Source of the DNA: Oceanobacter sp045430275
Lineage (GTDB): Bacteria; Pseudomonadota; Gammaproteobacteria; Pseudomonadales; Oceanobacteraceae
Assembly: GCA_045430275.1 (NCBI GenBank)
Contig: JAILXU010000007.1
Coordinates: 1-64,000 of the forward strand
Length of the DNA stretch: 64,000 bases
Reading direction: 5' to 3'
Shown here: positions 7,760-17,471 of the stretch, piece after piece
How the letters are laid out: the number at the start of each line of letters is the position of its first letter
How positions within the stretch are numbered: position 1 is the first letter of the stretch
Program-made: the position numbers and the translations under genes
The notes under the pieces: generated by a model
The model's database searches: none
What the model saw: only the letters and a program-made list of their open reading frames with translations
What the model was told of the DNA's origin: nothing

Positions 7760-8737
7760 CTACCGGAAGGGTGAAGGCAAGGAGTCTGACTCCGGCTCCT
7801 CTATCTCTTCCACCTTCAGAGTCATCAATGGTGTGTTGATGCTGTCCCAAACGTCCCGCTCGACCTCAAACCAGTGGCCGTAGGCCACGTCTTCCCGCGC
7901 CAGAAGGTATTGAGTACCAACATGACGCCGATGGAAAGCAATGCGTTGCTCATCCGCTGTCGTCACCACCAGATACGGCTCGGTTCGGAAGCCCTGGGCC
8001 GCCTCAACGTCGGCATCGTAATTGTCAAATCCGCCGCGCACGATCAGATCCTGTAAAGCGGCCATGGCCTGAACGGCTCGGTCGGTATCCGCTGGCTGTA
8101 GTTCAGCATCGGCCTGCTTCAACCACCAGTCACCATCACGCTGAAACAACCGCACGCCGTCCATTTCCAATGACACAGGATTCGCCACACTCAACAACAG
8201 CGGGTCGGCCCAGTCACTGGCTTTTAACCCCAAGCGAAAGGGATCAAGCGGGGCAATCTGTACTTGAGGATCATCACTCAAACGCACATGGCTTTGTCGA
8301 AAGCCGGGCGATGTTCCCACCAGCAAAGAGACATCACCTTCGCCGGTCAGTGTCACCTTGCGGAAGAAGTCCTGATCCGCCAGGTGCAAACGCTTGTGAC
8401 TGCTGGCCTGACGAGTCACGGGCACTTGCACACGCACACTGGCCAGCGTTGTCAGCAGTTGCTCCGCTCGTTCACGACTGGCTGGCAAACCGCTGTCCAG
8501 ATACCACACGCCATCGGTTTTCAGCAGCGTGCGCTGGTGTTCGCCGTCGCTCAGTTGAATGCGCGTCACGCTATCCGTCTCCACATCCAGCAGTGAGGCC
8601 CCCACTTCCACGGGTGCAAAACGCTCTTCGCCAGAGTGCAGCATTTTGATCAGGCCGCCCTGCAGCAGCAACAGAACCAGCAATAACGCCAGCAACTGAC
8701 CCGCAGGTAAGCTGGTTCTTGAATTTAACGCCAACAT
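7760..8737 (-). CDS. DUF4340 domain membrane-anchored periplasmic protein of a Gld-type ABC operon
   Basis: A 325-residue protein starting at the ATG at 8737, which overlaps the stop of the upstream gene by one base (TAATG). It has an N-terminal helix (LLALLLVLLLLQGGLI) and then a DUF4340 region with repeated ARGN-like beta units (LLDVETDSVTRIQLSDGE; DGVWYLDS; DGDWWLKQ). In many proteobacteria DUF4340 proteins are encoded last in operons with the GldA/GldFG-like transporter, as here. They are thought to act in the periplasm beside the transporter. The transported substrate is not known. Confidence 0.82.
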   Translation of the reverse strand: MLALNSRTSLPAGQLLALLLVLLLLQGGLIKMLHSGEERFAPVEVGASLLDVETDSVTRIQLSDGEHQRTLLKTDGVWYLDSGLPASRERAEQLLTTLASVRVQVPVTRQASSHKRLHLADQDFFRKVTLTGEGDVSLLVGTSPGFRQSHVRLSDDPQVQIAPLDPFRLGLKASDWADPLLLSVANPVSLEMDGVRLFQRDGDWWLKQADAELQPADTDRAVQAMAALQDLIVRGGFDNYDADVEAAQGFRTEPYLVVTTADEQRIAFHRRHVGTQYLLAREDVAYGHWFEVERDVWDSINTPLMTLKVEEIEEPESDSLPSPFR

Positions 8738-11610
8738 TACGCTGCCTCCCCGGCCAGAATACGATCCAGTGCCTGCACCCGCTGGCGACGTCGCCACTGC
8801 ACCACACCCCAAATGGCCAGCAGTAACGCCAGCGCCATCACGTAGTTCAGGTATTCCCAGAACAATTGCTCGCTGGCGTCCATGGGCGGCAAGGTGCGAT
8901 TAAAGGCAGAACGCGAGCGAATATTGAGCAACGACTGGTCTTCCAGCGCCCAGTCCACCGCGTTCATCACCAGTTGCAGCGGATGTTGATAGTCATCTTG
9001 CTGACTGCTGTGACTGATGTTCAACACCAGATCACGATTCAGGTCGTTGGACGCCAGCAGCACAATGCGCGCGCTGGCTGGTGACTGGCTGATATGCTGA
9101 CCAACCGACTGATTGCCCTCGTTCGAGGTGGCCGTGTTGGCAGAGTCAAAGAACGAGGTGAACGGCCCATCCACCACCACCGCCAGTGGATAAGGCTGTG
9201 GTACACCTTGTGGCAGATAGCCGGTGTTTTGCTCATCCACGGCGGGCGTAACCTGCAGCGAATCAGACAGCCAACTGCCATCCGAGCTGTACAGCAAGGG
9301 CGTGATGCGGCCCTTGTCACGGTTCTGAAAAATGATGGGTGACGCCCAGGGAATGGTGACTTGCGGCAGTCCGCGAGTGATCAGGCTATTGCGATTGAGC
9401 TGATCATCGCGCAAATCCGGGAAGTACGGATAGTCCAGCATCACCAATTGCTGTACCGGATACCCTTGCACCGTGCGCGTCACCGGCACCGGGAACGCCG
9501 CATTGCGCGGATCAAGCACCAGCTTGGGCAGAATGCTCAGCCCCTGATGTTCCAGCCACGCCTCCAGCCCGGAGCGATGTGGCCGCATGGTCAGCGCCCG
9601 TTCCGATAATCGCGCCTGAAACGGCGATGTGGCCAGCAACAGCGTGCCGCCCTGCATCAGAAAACGATCCACCGCGCGCACGGCATTGCTGGACAAACGA
9701 TCCGGTGCCAGCACCAGCAGCATATCGACCTCTGGGCTGACACGCCCATCGGACAAGTCATCATCCAGCACGTGGTAATCAGCTTCCAGCCGCTGGCGCA
9801 ATTGCGTGAACTGCGGACTCAGGTTCAGTTGTGCCATGCCCGGACTGACCTGAGGCACCACCCAGGCCAGTGTGCGCGTCAGGCCAGAAGAAAAGCGGCG
9901 AATGCTGACTTCCAACTGTTGTTTCAAGGCATCGATATCGGTGTTATCCAGTCCAATACTGATCGCTCTCTCGCCCTGCCCCAGAATCAGATTGAAATAG
10001 AACGAGCGTGCACCACGCACCCCGACCGGCAGCGGATTCACCCCGTAACGCTGGGCCAGTTGCGCCCGAAAATCGGCGTCTCTGGTTGCCGGGTCAATCC
10101 AGTCGATCAGCAAGCGGCCACCCGACTCGCGCTGCAAGTCGGTCAACAGGGTTTCTGCGGCGCGACGGAACGCCGCCAGTTCTGGCGGTGTGCGCTCCAG
10201 GTCGGTGACATACGCCGTCAGGGTCAGATTGCTATTGAGCTGATCAAACAGGCGGCCCCGGCTCTGCCACGCTTGCGTGGTCTGGCGAATGGCACGAGTC
10301 AGGTCGTATTCCGGGTTGTTCAGCGCCACCTGAACATCCTGTTCCGATGGGTTACGCACCTCGATCAAATCCCCAAAGTTCAGCACCAGATGTTCATCAC
10401 CGTATTCGACCAGCACATCAAAATAGGCACTGACGATGGCCGACTGATAACGGTCAGCAATCTGAAATGGCACCGGCTGAATGGCGTATTTTTCCGCCGC
10501 CTCTTCGGCCAGTTCGGGCGATTGTTGCGGGTCAACGAACTCCACTCGCACCTTGCCATCGGAAGCAATAGCATACTCTTTCATCAGATCTTTCAGGCGC
10601 GGCACCAGAGGAGCCAGCATTGGGTGGGTGCGCTCGCTGAAATAACCGCGCAGCAACAGAGGTTCCTGCAGACGATTCAGATAGCCCCGCGTGGCGTCCG
10701 ATATCGAATACAACCCGCCGGACGTTACATCCAGCCGCACCCGATCCAGTTGCGCCAGCCACAGATTGGCCACCAGCAGGTTCAGCACCGCCAACCCCGT
10801 GATGCCATACCAGAGTCGATGAGCCGACGTGCGCTCCGGGCTGGACAAAGCCCAGCGCTGACGCTCCAGAAACAGGATGTTCAGACACAGACACACCAGC
10901 ATCAGGCCAACGTAATAGTACAAATCGGACAGATCCAGCACGCCTCGGGCAATGGATTCAAACCGCGCCCCGGTGCCCATGGCTCGCAGCCATTCGGCCC
11001 CGTCACCACTCACCAGGCCCGTAATCGTCGGCGTACCCAGCACATAGAGTGTGCCGCCCAAGGCACTGGCCAGCAGCAAGCTGACAATGGGGTTATCAGT
11101 GCGGGATGACACCGCCAGTCCCAGCGCCAGATATGCGCCCCCCAACAACCAGGAAGCCAGATATCCGGCAATCACCGGCCCCCAGTCCAGATGGGCCAGC
11201 ACCGCAACGGTGATCGGCAATGGCAACGTCAGCAGTAATGCCAGCGCCAGCAACAGCCAGCAGGCCAGAAACTTGCCCACCACAAATTGCCACAGCGGCA
11301 CCGACTGGGTGAGCACATGCTCCAATGTGCCGTTACGACGTTCATCGCTCCAGAGTTTCATGGTCAGGGTCGCCGACAGGAAAATCAGCAGAATCGGCAT
11401 CCACTCGAACATGGGCCGCACATCGGCGATATTGCGCGCGAAAAAGGCTTCGCCCCAGAAAAAGGCAAACAGGGTGACGATGATAAACGCCGCCAGAAAC
11501 AGCCACGCCACCGAAGAAGAAAAGAACAGCATCAACTCTTTGCGGGTGATGTCTGCAATGGCTTGCTCATTCAACAGACGAGGCGGCAAAGCCGGTGATT
11601 CAGGTTGCAT
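8737..11610 (-). CDS. ABC transporter permease fused to GldG-like periplasmic domain
   Basis: A 957-residue fusion. Residues about 1-255 are an ABC-2/GldF-type permease with six helices, starting after ITRKELMLFFSSSVAWLFLAAF. A helix near 270-290 begins the second part, a GldG-like (ABC_transp_aux) domain to about 880. It is marked by LDRVRLDVTSGGLYSISDATRGYLNRL, a DPQQSPELAEEAAEKY segment and MLLVLAPDRLS. A final helix sits near 925-945. Bacteroidetes encode GldF and GldG separately for gliding and secretion; the fused form is common in gammaproteobacteria, where its role is unclear. The gene overlaps the ATPase gene by 11 bp and the DUF4340 gene by 1 bp. Confidence 0.85.
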   Translation of the reverse strand: MQPESPALPPRLLNEQAIADITRKELMLFFSSSVAWLFLAAFIIVTLFAFFWGEAFFARNIADVRPMFEWMPILLIFLSATLTMKLWSDERRNGTLEHVLTQSVPLWQFVVGKFLACWLLLALALLLTLPLPITVAVLAHLDWGPVIAGYLASWLLGGAYLALGLAVSSRTDNPIVSLLLASALGGTLYVLGTPTITGLVSGDGAEWLRAMGTGARFESIARGVLDLSDLYYYVGLMLVCLCLNILFLERQRWALSSPERTSAHRLWYGITGLAVLNLLVANLWLAQLDRVRLDVTSGGLYSISDATRGYLNRLQEPLLLRGYFSERTHPMLAPLVPRLKDLMKEYAIASDGKVRVEFVDPQQSPELAEEAAEKYAIQPVPFQIADRYQSAIVSAYFDVLVEYGDEHLVLNFGDLIEVRNPSEQDVQVALNNPEYDLTRAIRQTTQAWQSRGRLFDQLNSNLTLTAYVTDLERTPPELAAFRRAAETLLTDLQRESGGRLLIDWIDPATRDADFRAQLAQRYGVNPLPVGVRGARSFYFNLILGQGERAISIGLDNTDIDALKQQLEVSIRRFSSGLTRTLAWVVPQVSPGMAQLNLSPQFTQLRQRLEADYHVLDDDLSDGRVSPEVDMLLVLAPDRLSSNAVRAVDRFLMQGGTLLLATSPFQARLSERALTMRPHRSGLEAWLEHQGLSILPKLVLDPRNAAFPVPVTRTVQGYPVQQLVMLDYPYFPDLRDDQLNRNSLITRGLPQVTIPWASPIIFQNRDKGRITPLLYSSDGSWLSDSLQVTPAVDEQNTGYLPQGVPQPYPLAVVVDGPFTSFFDSANTATSNEGNQSVGQHISQSPASARIVLLASNDLNRDLVLNISHSSQQDDYQHPLQLVMNAVDWALEDQSLLNIRSRSAFNRTLPPMDASEQLFWEYLNYVMALALLLAIWGVVQWRRRQRVQALDRILAGEAA

Positions 11611-12523
11611 GGTTCACCTCGTTAAACAGACTTTCAAGGTCGCGTTGTTCCGGCTGAACGCGCAACAGCTCGGCGTTGTGATCCAGCGCGGTGCGAATCA
11701 GTTGGGTCGTCAGAGCACTGGTCTGACGGCCATTAAATGTCAGGCGCACACGTTGTTGCTCATGAGGCAGCAAGACAAACAGGCGTTCGATGCCTTCCAG
11801 ATTGGCCAACGCCTGCTGGCAGGCTTCGCTGAATTGACCTTCCAGAATCAGGCCGTTTTGATATTGCAACTCGGTCAGGGATTCATCCACCACCAGATGG
11901 CCTTGCTTCATCATCAGTACACGGGAACAAATCGCGTCCACTTCCTGCATGATGTGCGTGGACAGAATCACCGTTGCCTGCTCGGCCACATCGCGCAACA
12001 AGGCTCGCATCTGGGCCGTCTGATGTGGATCAAGGCCATTGGTGGGTTCATCCAGAATCAGCAGTTGTGGCTTGCCGAGCAACGCCTGTGCCACACCGAC
12101 TCGTTGCCGATAACCACGAGATAAAGTCCCAATGCGCTGATGCACCGTGTCGGCGATGTCCGTGGCGTCAATCACCCGGCGAATTTCCCGCCACTTGTCG
12201 GCTTGGGTCAACGGTTTCAGGCCAGCGGCGTATTCCAGATAATCAATCACCGTCATATCCGCGTACAGCGGCAGATTCTCGGGCAAATACCCCAATCGGG
12301 CCTGCACCGTGCGCGCTTGTTGCTGCAGCGACAGTCCATCCAGCGATACCGAGCCACTGTCCGGTTCCAGATAACCGGTGATCATTTTCATGATGGTGGT
12401 TTTGCCCGCGCCATTGTGGCCCAGCAAGCCCACAATCTCGCCCTTCTGAATCGTAAATGTGACGTTATCCACGGCGGTAAAATCACCGTAACGTCGTGTC
12501 AGCCCGGACACGTCGAGCATCAA
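11600..12523 (-). CDS. GldA-type ABC transporter ATPase
   Basis: A 307-residue cytoplasmic ATP-binding subunit. It shows Walker A GHNGAGKTT (about 35-43), the Q-loop region YLPENLPLY, the signature LSRGYRQRVG, Walker B LLILDEPTNGLD and the switch histidine in ILSTHIM. The C-terminal 80 residues are the extension typical of GldA/NatA-like ATPases. It is the first gene of the three-gene unit (ATPase, permease-GldG fusion, DUF4340), each overlapping the next. Family function is export or membrane remodelling driven by ATP; the substrate is unknown. Confidence 0.9.
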   Translation of the reverse strand: MMLDVSGLTRRYGDFTAVDNVTFTIQKGEIVGLLGHNGAGKTTIMKMITGYLEPDSGSVSLDGLSLQQQARTVQARLGYLPENLPLYADMTVIDYLEYAAGLKPLTQADKWREIRRVIDATDIADTVHQRIGTLSRGYRQRVGVAQALLGKPQLLILDEPTNGLDPHQTAQMRALLRDVAEQATVILSTHIMQEVDAICSRVLMMKQGHLVVDESLTELQYQNGLILEGQFSEACQQALANLEGIERLFVLLPHEQQRVRLTFNGRQTSALTTQLIRTALDHNAELLRVQPEQRDLESLFNEVNHAT

Positions 12524-12669
12524 CAGCCTCCTTTGTCACAACAACAGGGTTTTCAAAGAGTTACGCTCACCGTGATATCCGGCCAGCACACACAACAGAC
12601 ATATCGCTTGCTTCCAGCCTGCGCAAGAGGCCAGCGCCCATGGCAGCGGATTGAGCGATAAGCGGACAC

Positions 12670-12695
12670 AAAAACGGCCACGTTCAAAGTGGCCG
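12670..12695 (-). terminator. Rho-independent terminator of the upp-uraA operon
   Basis: On the minus strand, arms CGGCCAC/GTGGCCG with a 7-base loop are followed by a run of five T. It lies 26 bp after the uracil permease stop. Confidence 0.8.
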
Positions 12696-12720
12696 CTTCG
12701 CAGGTCAAACCAAGCCGGTC

Positions 12721-14016
12721 TCAGCGGCCATGATCCACCATATCTTCAACGATTTCCTGTTCTTTCTGCAGATCGTCGGCGTCGGCACTGTCACCACGCG
12801 GAAGCAGCAGATTCAGAACAATCGCCACAATGCCGCACAGGCTCACACCTTGCAGATGCCAGGAGCCGTTTCCAACCGCCATGCCACCAATGCCAAACAC
12901 CAGCGTGACCGCCACAATCACCAGATTGCGCTGATTATTCAGGTCTACCCGTCCCTTGATCAGAATGTTCATGCCGACACCGGCAATGGAGCCAAACAGC
13001 AGGATCAGAATACCGCCCATCACCGGAGCCGGGATGGTCTGCAACAACGCGCCGAACTTGGCCACGAACGCCAGAATAATGGCAAAAACGGCCGCCCAGA
13101 TCATGATCACCGGGTTAAACGCCCGAGTCAGCAAGACCGCGCCGGTCACTTCCGAATAGGTGGTGTTGGGCGGGCCACCAAAGAGCGACGAAACCGACGT
13201 CGCCAGACCATCGCCCAGCAATGTGCGATGCAAGCCGGGCTTTTTAACGTAATCCTTGCCGGTCACACTGCCAATCGCCAGCACATCCCCGACGTGTTCA
13301 ATCGCCGGAGCAATGGCCACCGGAATCATAAAGAGAATCGCCGACAGGTTGAATTCCGGGGCTACGAACGCTGGCACACTGAGCCAGGCGCTGTTCTCCA
13401 CCACACTGAAATCGACCATCCCCAGTATCGCGGCCATGACATAACCGACCCCCACACCACTGAGAATCGGCATCAAGCGAAACAGCCCCTTGGCCTGCGT
13501 CGCCACCAGCAGCGTGGTCATCAAGGCCGACATCGACACCAGCATGGCCTCGCCATATGGGAACAGCTCCACCGCGCCATCGCCGGTTTTGCCCATCGCC
13601 ATATTGACCGCAATCGGCGCCAGGCCCAGGCCAATGATCATAATGATCGGCCCGGTCACAACCGGGGGCAGCAAGCGGTGTAAAAAGCCAGAACCGCGCA
13701 CGGCCACCAGCCCGGCCAGTGCTACGTACACCAGACCGGCCACGAACAGCGCCCCCATCGTCGCCGCCATGCCCCAGGTTTCAACGCTGAACATGATCGG
13801 TGCGATAAACACAAAGGACGACCCCAAAAACACCGGGATCGAACGTTTGGTCACAAATTGAAAGATCAGCGTGCCGATACCGGCGGTGAACAGTGCCACG
13901 CTGGGATTCAGGCCGGTAATCAGAGGCATCAGCACCAGCGCACCAAAGGCCACAAACAGCATCTGGCCACCGGCAGCGGCGACTTGCCAGCCGCGATAAG
14001 TCTCGTTGTCTTGCAT
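12721..14016 (-). CDS. uraA: Uracil permease (NCS2/nucleobase-cation symporter family)
   Basis: A 431-residue inner-membrane protein with about 12-14 helices in the NCS2 (UraA/PurP) family, which imports uracil or xanthine with protons. Family segments include PVVTGPIIMIIGLGLAPIA and the helix-10 region EHVGDVLAIGSVTGKD, where the Glu that binds the base resides. SSLFGGPPNTTYSEVTGAV is the signature NTTYSE-like motif. It lies 21 bp after upp in the same direction, so uptake and salvage are co-expressed, and a terminator follows. Context strongly favours uracil over xanthine as substrate. Confidence 0.9.
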   Translation of the reverse strand: MQDNETYRGWQVAAAGGQMLFVAFGALVLMPLITGLNPSVALFTAGIGTLIFQFVTKRSIPVFLGSSFVFIAPIMFSVETWGMAATMGALFVAGLVYVALAGLVAVRGSGFLHRLLPPVVTGPIIMIIGLGLAPIAVNMAMGKTGDGAVELFPYGEAMLVSMSALMTTLLVATQAKGLFRLMPILSGVGVGYVMAAILGMVDFSVVENSAWLSVPAFVAPEFNLSAILFMIPVAIAPAIEHVGDVLAIGSVTGKDYVKKPGLHRTLLGDGLATSVSSLFGGPPNTTYSEVTGAVLLTRAFNPVIMIWAAVFAIILAFVAKFGALLQTIPAPVMGGILILLFGSIAGVGMNILIKGRVDLNNQRNLVIVAVTLVFGIGGMAVGNGSWHLQGVSLCGIVAIVLNLLLPRGDSADADDLQKEQEIVEDMVDHGR

Positions 14017-14037
14017 CAGAGCCTGCTCCTCAGAGGG

Positions 14038-14664
14038 TTATTTGGTGCCGAAAATCTTGTCACCGGCATCACCCAGACCCGGAATGATGTAGCCGTTTTC
14101 ATTCAGATGGCTGTCCACCGACGCGGTGTAGATGTCGACGTCCGGGTGCGCTTGTTGCACTTTCTCGATGCCTTCTGGTGCAGCCACCAAAATCAGCGCA
14201 CGAATCCGGGTACAGCCGCTTTTCTTGAGCAGGTCGATGGTCGCGATCATCGAACCGCCGGTGGCCAGCATCGGATCAACCACCAGCGCCATGCGCTGAT
14301 CCATATCCGGTGCCAGCTTGTCGAAATAGCTGACCGGTTCCAGAGTCTCTTCATCCCGATACAACCCCACCACACTGACTCGGGCGCTGGGCACCAGCTC
14401 CAGCACGCCATCCAGCATGCCCAGACCGGCGCGCAGAATCGGCACTACGGTGATTTTCTTGCCACGAATGCGCTCACACGTCACCGGGCCACACCAGCCG
14501 TCTTGTTCGTAGTCCTCCAGTTCCAGATCACGGGTCGCTTCGTACGTCAGCAGGTTACCAACTTCACTTGCCAGCAACCGGAAACCCCGAGTACTCAGCG
14601 ACTGATTGCGCATCAGTCCAATTTTGTGACGAACCAGTGGATGACGGATCTCATGTACGCTCAT
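14038..14664 (-). CDS. upp: Uracil phosphoribosyltransferase
   Basis: A 208-residue cytosolic enzyme making UMP from uracil and PRPP in pyrimidine salvage. The start at 14664 (MSVHEIRHPLVRHKIGLMR) matches the length and N-terminus of E. coli Upp and has AGAGGT at a good distance; an upstream in-frame start would add 28 unrelated residues. The PRPP loop is LVVDPMLATGGSM, and the uracil-binding end is YIIPGLGDAGDKIFGTK. Together with uraA it forms a two-gene operon. Confidence 0.96.
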   Translation of the reverse strand: MSVHEIRHPLVRHKIGLMRNQSLSTRGFRLLASEVGNLLTYEATRDLELEDYEQDGWCGPVTCERIRGKKITVVPILRAGLGMLDGVLELVPSARVSVVGLYRDEETLEPVSYFDKLAPDMDQRMALVVDPMLATGGSMIATIDLLKKSGCTRIRALILVAAPEGIEKVQQAHPDVDIYTASVDSHLNENGYIIPGLGDAGDKIFGTK

Positions 14665-14948
14665 GTTTACCTCTGCGACGTTCTGTGGGGTGAAAAACGC
14701 GCGATTTTCGCACAGCAACCGATCCAGCGCGACGCCCGTTTTCATCATTCTGTAACATTGATCAAGGAAAGGGCCAGAGAGCGATGATTACAGGGCGTTT
14801 TTCAAAAATTGGCCTGACCAATCAAGGGGTTAACGAGCAGCCTGCGGAGGGAAAACAGCCCCGCAGAATGCAGGGCTGAGACAGAACATCACGCGACAAA
14901 ACATCACACAACAAAACACCAGGCGCGCATAACGCCAGAAAGAGAACG

Positions 14949-15437
14949 TTAGCGAGTATACATACGATTCAGGTGCTGCAACCCGGCCTTGTAAACGCCG
15001 CGAATGACGTCTTCAGCCTGATCACCCGGAACGCCGTTGGCATCAAAGGTGGAACGCCAGGTCACGGTGGATTCATTGGCACTGACCGAACTGACATTGA
15101 TGGTCGCCTGATAGTCTTCCACCGGCAGCGGGCCAGACAGAATGCGGTAGCTGTAGGACATCGCCGCATCGTCACGAGCGGTTTCCTGTTCAACGATTTC
15201 AGCACCGTCGGCCAACGTCAGATAACGCTGATCGGCCAGTTGCTTGCTCATCGTCACCGCTGGGTGCCAGCGTTCAAGGTCGTTAAACTCCCCCACCAGC
15301 GCCCAGACTTCGCTGGCCGGAGCATTAACCGTCGTCGATTCGGTTACTGACAGAGGGTCGCCCATCAACCCCATATTGGCGCATGAGGCTGTCAGGGCAG
15401 AGCCACAAATCAAGAGCGTCGAAATGGCTTTTTTCAT
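14949..15437 (-). CDS. SRPBCC/START-like lipoprotein
   Basis: A 162-residue protein with a lipoprotein signal (MKKAISTLLICGSALTASC, Cys19). A SRPBCC-type helix-grip domain follows, with APASEVWALVGEFNDLERWHPAV near 40-60 and STVTWRSTFDANGVPGDQAEDVIRGVYKAG at the end. This is the polyketide cyclase/dehydrase-like pattern (PF10604). Such domains bind small hydrophobic ligands; a periplasmic lipidated version is less common. It is a single gene, and the ligand is unknown. Confidence 0.8.
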   Translation of the reverse strand: MKKAISTLLICGSALTASCANMGLMGDPLSVTESTTVNAPASEVWALVGEFNDLERWHPAVTMSKQLADQRYLTLADGAEIVEQETARDDAAMSYSYRILSGPLPVEDYQATINVSSVSANESTVTWRSTFDANGVPGDQAEDVIRGVYKAGLQHLNRMYTR

Positions 15438-15662
15438 AACGTCATACCGTCTTTATTGTTATTGGTATTGACAGAATGCGAGGAATTACGCCAGAACGAC
15501 ATGCTGCTTTGAGGCTGTTTTCAGACCCGGAACGGGCATACGAAAGGAGGTGGCTGACCTGTCCATCAGACCGTATTTCGACCGTCTGAAGCACCATGGC
15601 CAGCGTTTGACACCTGAACAGTGTTTAAAATCTGGACAGTTCCTGATACAAGGGCAAGCGAT

Positions 15663-16061
15663 TTACTGCCAGCGCAGCTCATCAATATAGTTGGCCACCT
15701 CAATCAGGTTGCCGTCGGGATCGCGGAAGTAAGCCGACACCACCTTACCCATGATTTCCGAACGCACCACCGGGCCATCAATCACATTCACGTCACAGCC
15801 TTTCAAATGTTCGATGGCTTCCATCACCGGCTGCTGAATCATAAAGCGGACATCCGGGTTGCTGGCGTCTGTTTGCGCCGTCTCTGGCTGTTGCTTGCTG
15901 TCTCCTTCCAGCAAATTGATTTTCTGCTGCCCCAATGCCAATACCGCGTGACGATCGTTGGCCACCACTTTCTTCATGCCCATCACTGACTGATAGAAAT
16001 GAATCGTGGCTTCGATATCACGGACGGTCAGGACAACATATTCCAGACGATGAGTGTTCAT
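15663..16061 (-). CDS. VOC (glyoxalase/bleomycin-resistance fold) family protein
   Basis: A 132-residue protein starting MNTHRLEYVVLTVRDIEATIHFYQSVMGM, the classic start of a vicinal-oxygen-chelate module, and ending RDPDGNLIEVANYID. Candidate metal ligands are the early Glu or His and the Glu in LIEV. A His-rich or substrate-specific motif that would name the enzyme is absent. It is encoded upstream of, and not overlapping, the AraC gene on the same strand, possibly as its own unit. Confidence 0.85.
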   Translation of the reverse strand: MNTHRLEYVVLTVRDIEATIHFYQSVMGMKKVVANDRHAVLALGQQKINLLEGDSKQQPETAQTDASNPDVRFMIQQPVMEAIEHLKGCDVNVIDGPVVRSEIMGKVVSAYFRDPDGNLIEVANYIDELRWQ

Positions 16062-16142
16062 AGGAGTACCTTACCGAGAAAACGTTATGCATGATGTTCT
16101 GCGTATAAGGCTAGTCGGGAAGTTGACAGTTTTCTTACACTA

Positions 16143-16967
16143 TCAAATATTCTGGATTTGACCGGGTGTCATCCGCGCAATGGTCTGGAATTCCCGCGTC
16201 ATATGGGCCTGATCGCTGAAACCAAACTGGCTGGCCACCTCGGCCAGGCTTACCGTGCGGTGCAGGCGTAAAAACCGAATGGTATTTCTGATTCTCAACA
16301 CTCGCTGATAATACTTCGGCGTCATGCCCAGCCGGTGTTTGCACAAACGCTCGATCTGGCGCTGACTCAGCGCCACCTGTTTGTTCATTTGCCCCAGTGG
16401 CTGATCTTCATTCATGCAAGCCAGCGCCTTTTTCAGAGAAGCCGGGATCACATTGCTAAAATCCAGCGACTGCTCTGCCCAGCGTGACAGGGTTTGAATA
16501 TGATCATCCTGGCTCTGCTGACCATTCAGCCGAGCGTGCAAGCCATCAAGACTGACAGGCTGATCAGGTGCTGATTGTAGCTGTGAAAGTAGCGGTGTTG
16601 GCTGGTCATAGTGCCGCCCCAACACCCCAAACCCAATCGCCGGGTAAAAGCGGATACCGGCCAGACGAGCACCGGGAGACAACACAATGGTTTCCGCCTG
16701 TTTGCTGACGGGCAGCATGATCACACCCTCCGGCAAGCGGTGATGACCAATGCTCACACCGCCCGACAGATTAAAGATAATGCCGCTGCCTGCATCCGAA
16801 AACAGCGGCTTTTCGACCACCTGAGTATCCGGCACCGAAACCGACCAGATGCCTTGCACAAAATCCGCCAGCGGCCCCGAAGGTCGGGACAGCCGGAAAT
16901 CAAACTCAGGCTCACCATGTTTATGACGGTTTATAACTGCCCACCTCTGGTTTGAAGGTTCTCGCAA
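16143..16967 (-). CDS. AraC-family transcriptional regulator
   Basis: A 274-residue regulator. The N-terminal about 130 residues (SGIIFNLSGGVSIGHHRLPEGVIMLP) look like the DUF6597/AraC_N-type sensor region. The C-terminal about 180-270 carries two helix-turn-helices with LSQRQIERLCKHRLGMTPKYYQRVLR and VASQFGFSDQAHMTREFQTIARMTPGQ. It overlaps the 3' end of the AhpD-like gene by 47 bp, so it is likely co-transcribed with it and may control it. A later start codon would remove the overlap but truncates the N-terminal domain. Confidence 0.88.
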   Translation of the reverse strand: MREPSNQRWAVINRHKHGEPEFDFRLSRPSGPLADFVQGIWSVSVPDTQVVEKPLFSDAGSGIIFNLSGGVSIGHHRLPEGVIMLPVSKQAETIVLSPGARLAGIRFYPAIGFGVLGRHYDQPTPLLSQLQSAPDQPVSLDGLHARLNGQQSQDDHIQTLSRWAEQSLDFSNVIPASLKKALACMNEDQPLGQMNKQVALSQRQIERLCKHRLGMTPKYYQRVLRIRNTIRFLRLHRTVSLAEVASQFGFSDQAHMTREFQTIARMTPGQIQNI

Positions 16968-17382
16968 CCCGGTTCCAGCTATTGATGGCGTTGACGGCGA
17001 TGGTCAAGTCCACCACCGCCTGCTCGCCCAGCACTTCAACAGCCTTGTGGTAATCCTGATCCGTTACCTCACAAGCGGCTATTTGTCGCTCGGCCCAGGC
17101 CAGAGCAGCCTGCTCCACTTCTGAATACATCGGCATATCCCGCCATGCGCTCAAACCGATAATACGCTCATGGGTTTCGCCCTGAGCCACAGCTTCCTGA
17201 CTGTGCATATCAATGCAGAATGCACACTGATTGATCTGCGACACCCGCAGTTTAACCAATTCCCACACCGGCACCGTGACCGTCTCTGAAACACTGAATT
17301 GCTCGCGCAGGTAGTTTTCCTGCTCCATTAAAATTTGCATCGCACCGGATGCCAGACCAAAGTAATTTGCACGCAACGTCAT
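16921..17382 (-). CDS. AhpD-like/carboxymuconolactone decarboxylase family protein
   Basis: A 153-residue all-helical protein with the AhpD motif CAFCIDMHSQEA (a CxxC redox pair followed by His). The flanking VWELVKLRVSQINQ and ERIIGLSAWRD are typical of the alkylhydroperoxidase-like core (PF02627). Such proteins relieve peroxide or serve as thiol peroxidases. It shares an operon with the AraC regulator. The particular oxidant or partner reductase is unknown. Confidence 0.87.
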   Translation of the reverse strand: MTLRANYFGLASGAMQILMEQENYLREQFSVSETVTVPVWELVKLRVSQINQCAFCIDMHSQEAVAQGETHERIIGLSAWRDMPMYSEVEQAALAWAERQIAACEVTDQDYHKAVEVLGEQAVVDLTIAVNAINSWNRVARTFKPEVGSYKPS

Positions 17383-17471
17383 TGCTGATCTCCTCTGTTA
17401 GAGACCCGAAAATAGCGTGTGAATAAACCGGGGTATTGAATATTTTCGACAGGATCAGAGAAGAAAAACAA

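Noticed and set aside
9772..11109. Long plus-strand open frame inside the permease-GldG gene
   Set aside because: It is antisense to a clear fusion gene with domain support, and its composition (Gln/Arg/His-rich) is typical of a shadow frame.
14749..14948. PyrR-like leader or attenuator for upp
   Set aside because: Only a poor CTGCGG/CCGCAG pairing is seen, and it is more than 150 bp from the upp start.
15540..15600. Terminator at TCAGAC...GTCTGA
   Set aside because: Arms are 6 bp with a 12-base centre and no T-run; too weak to call.
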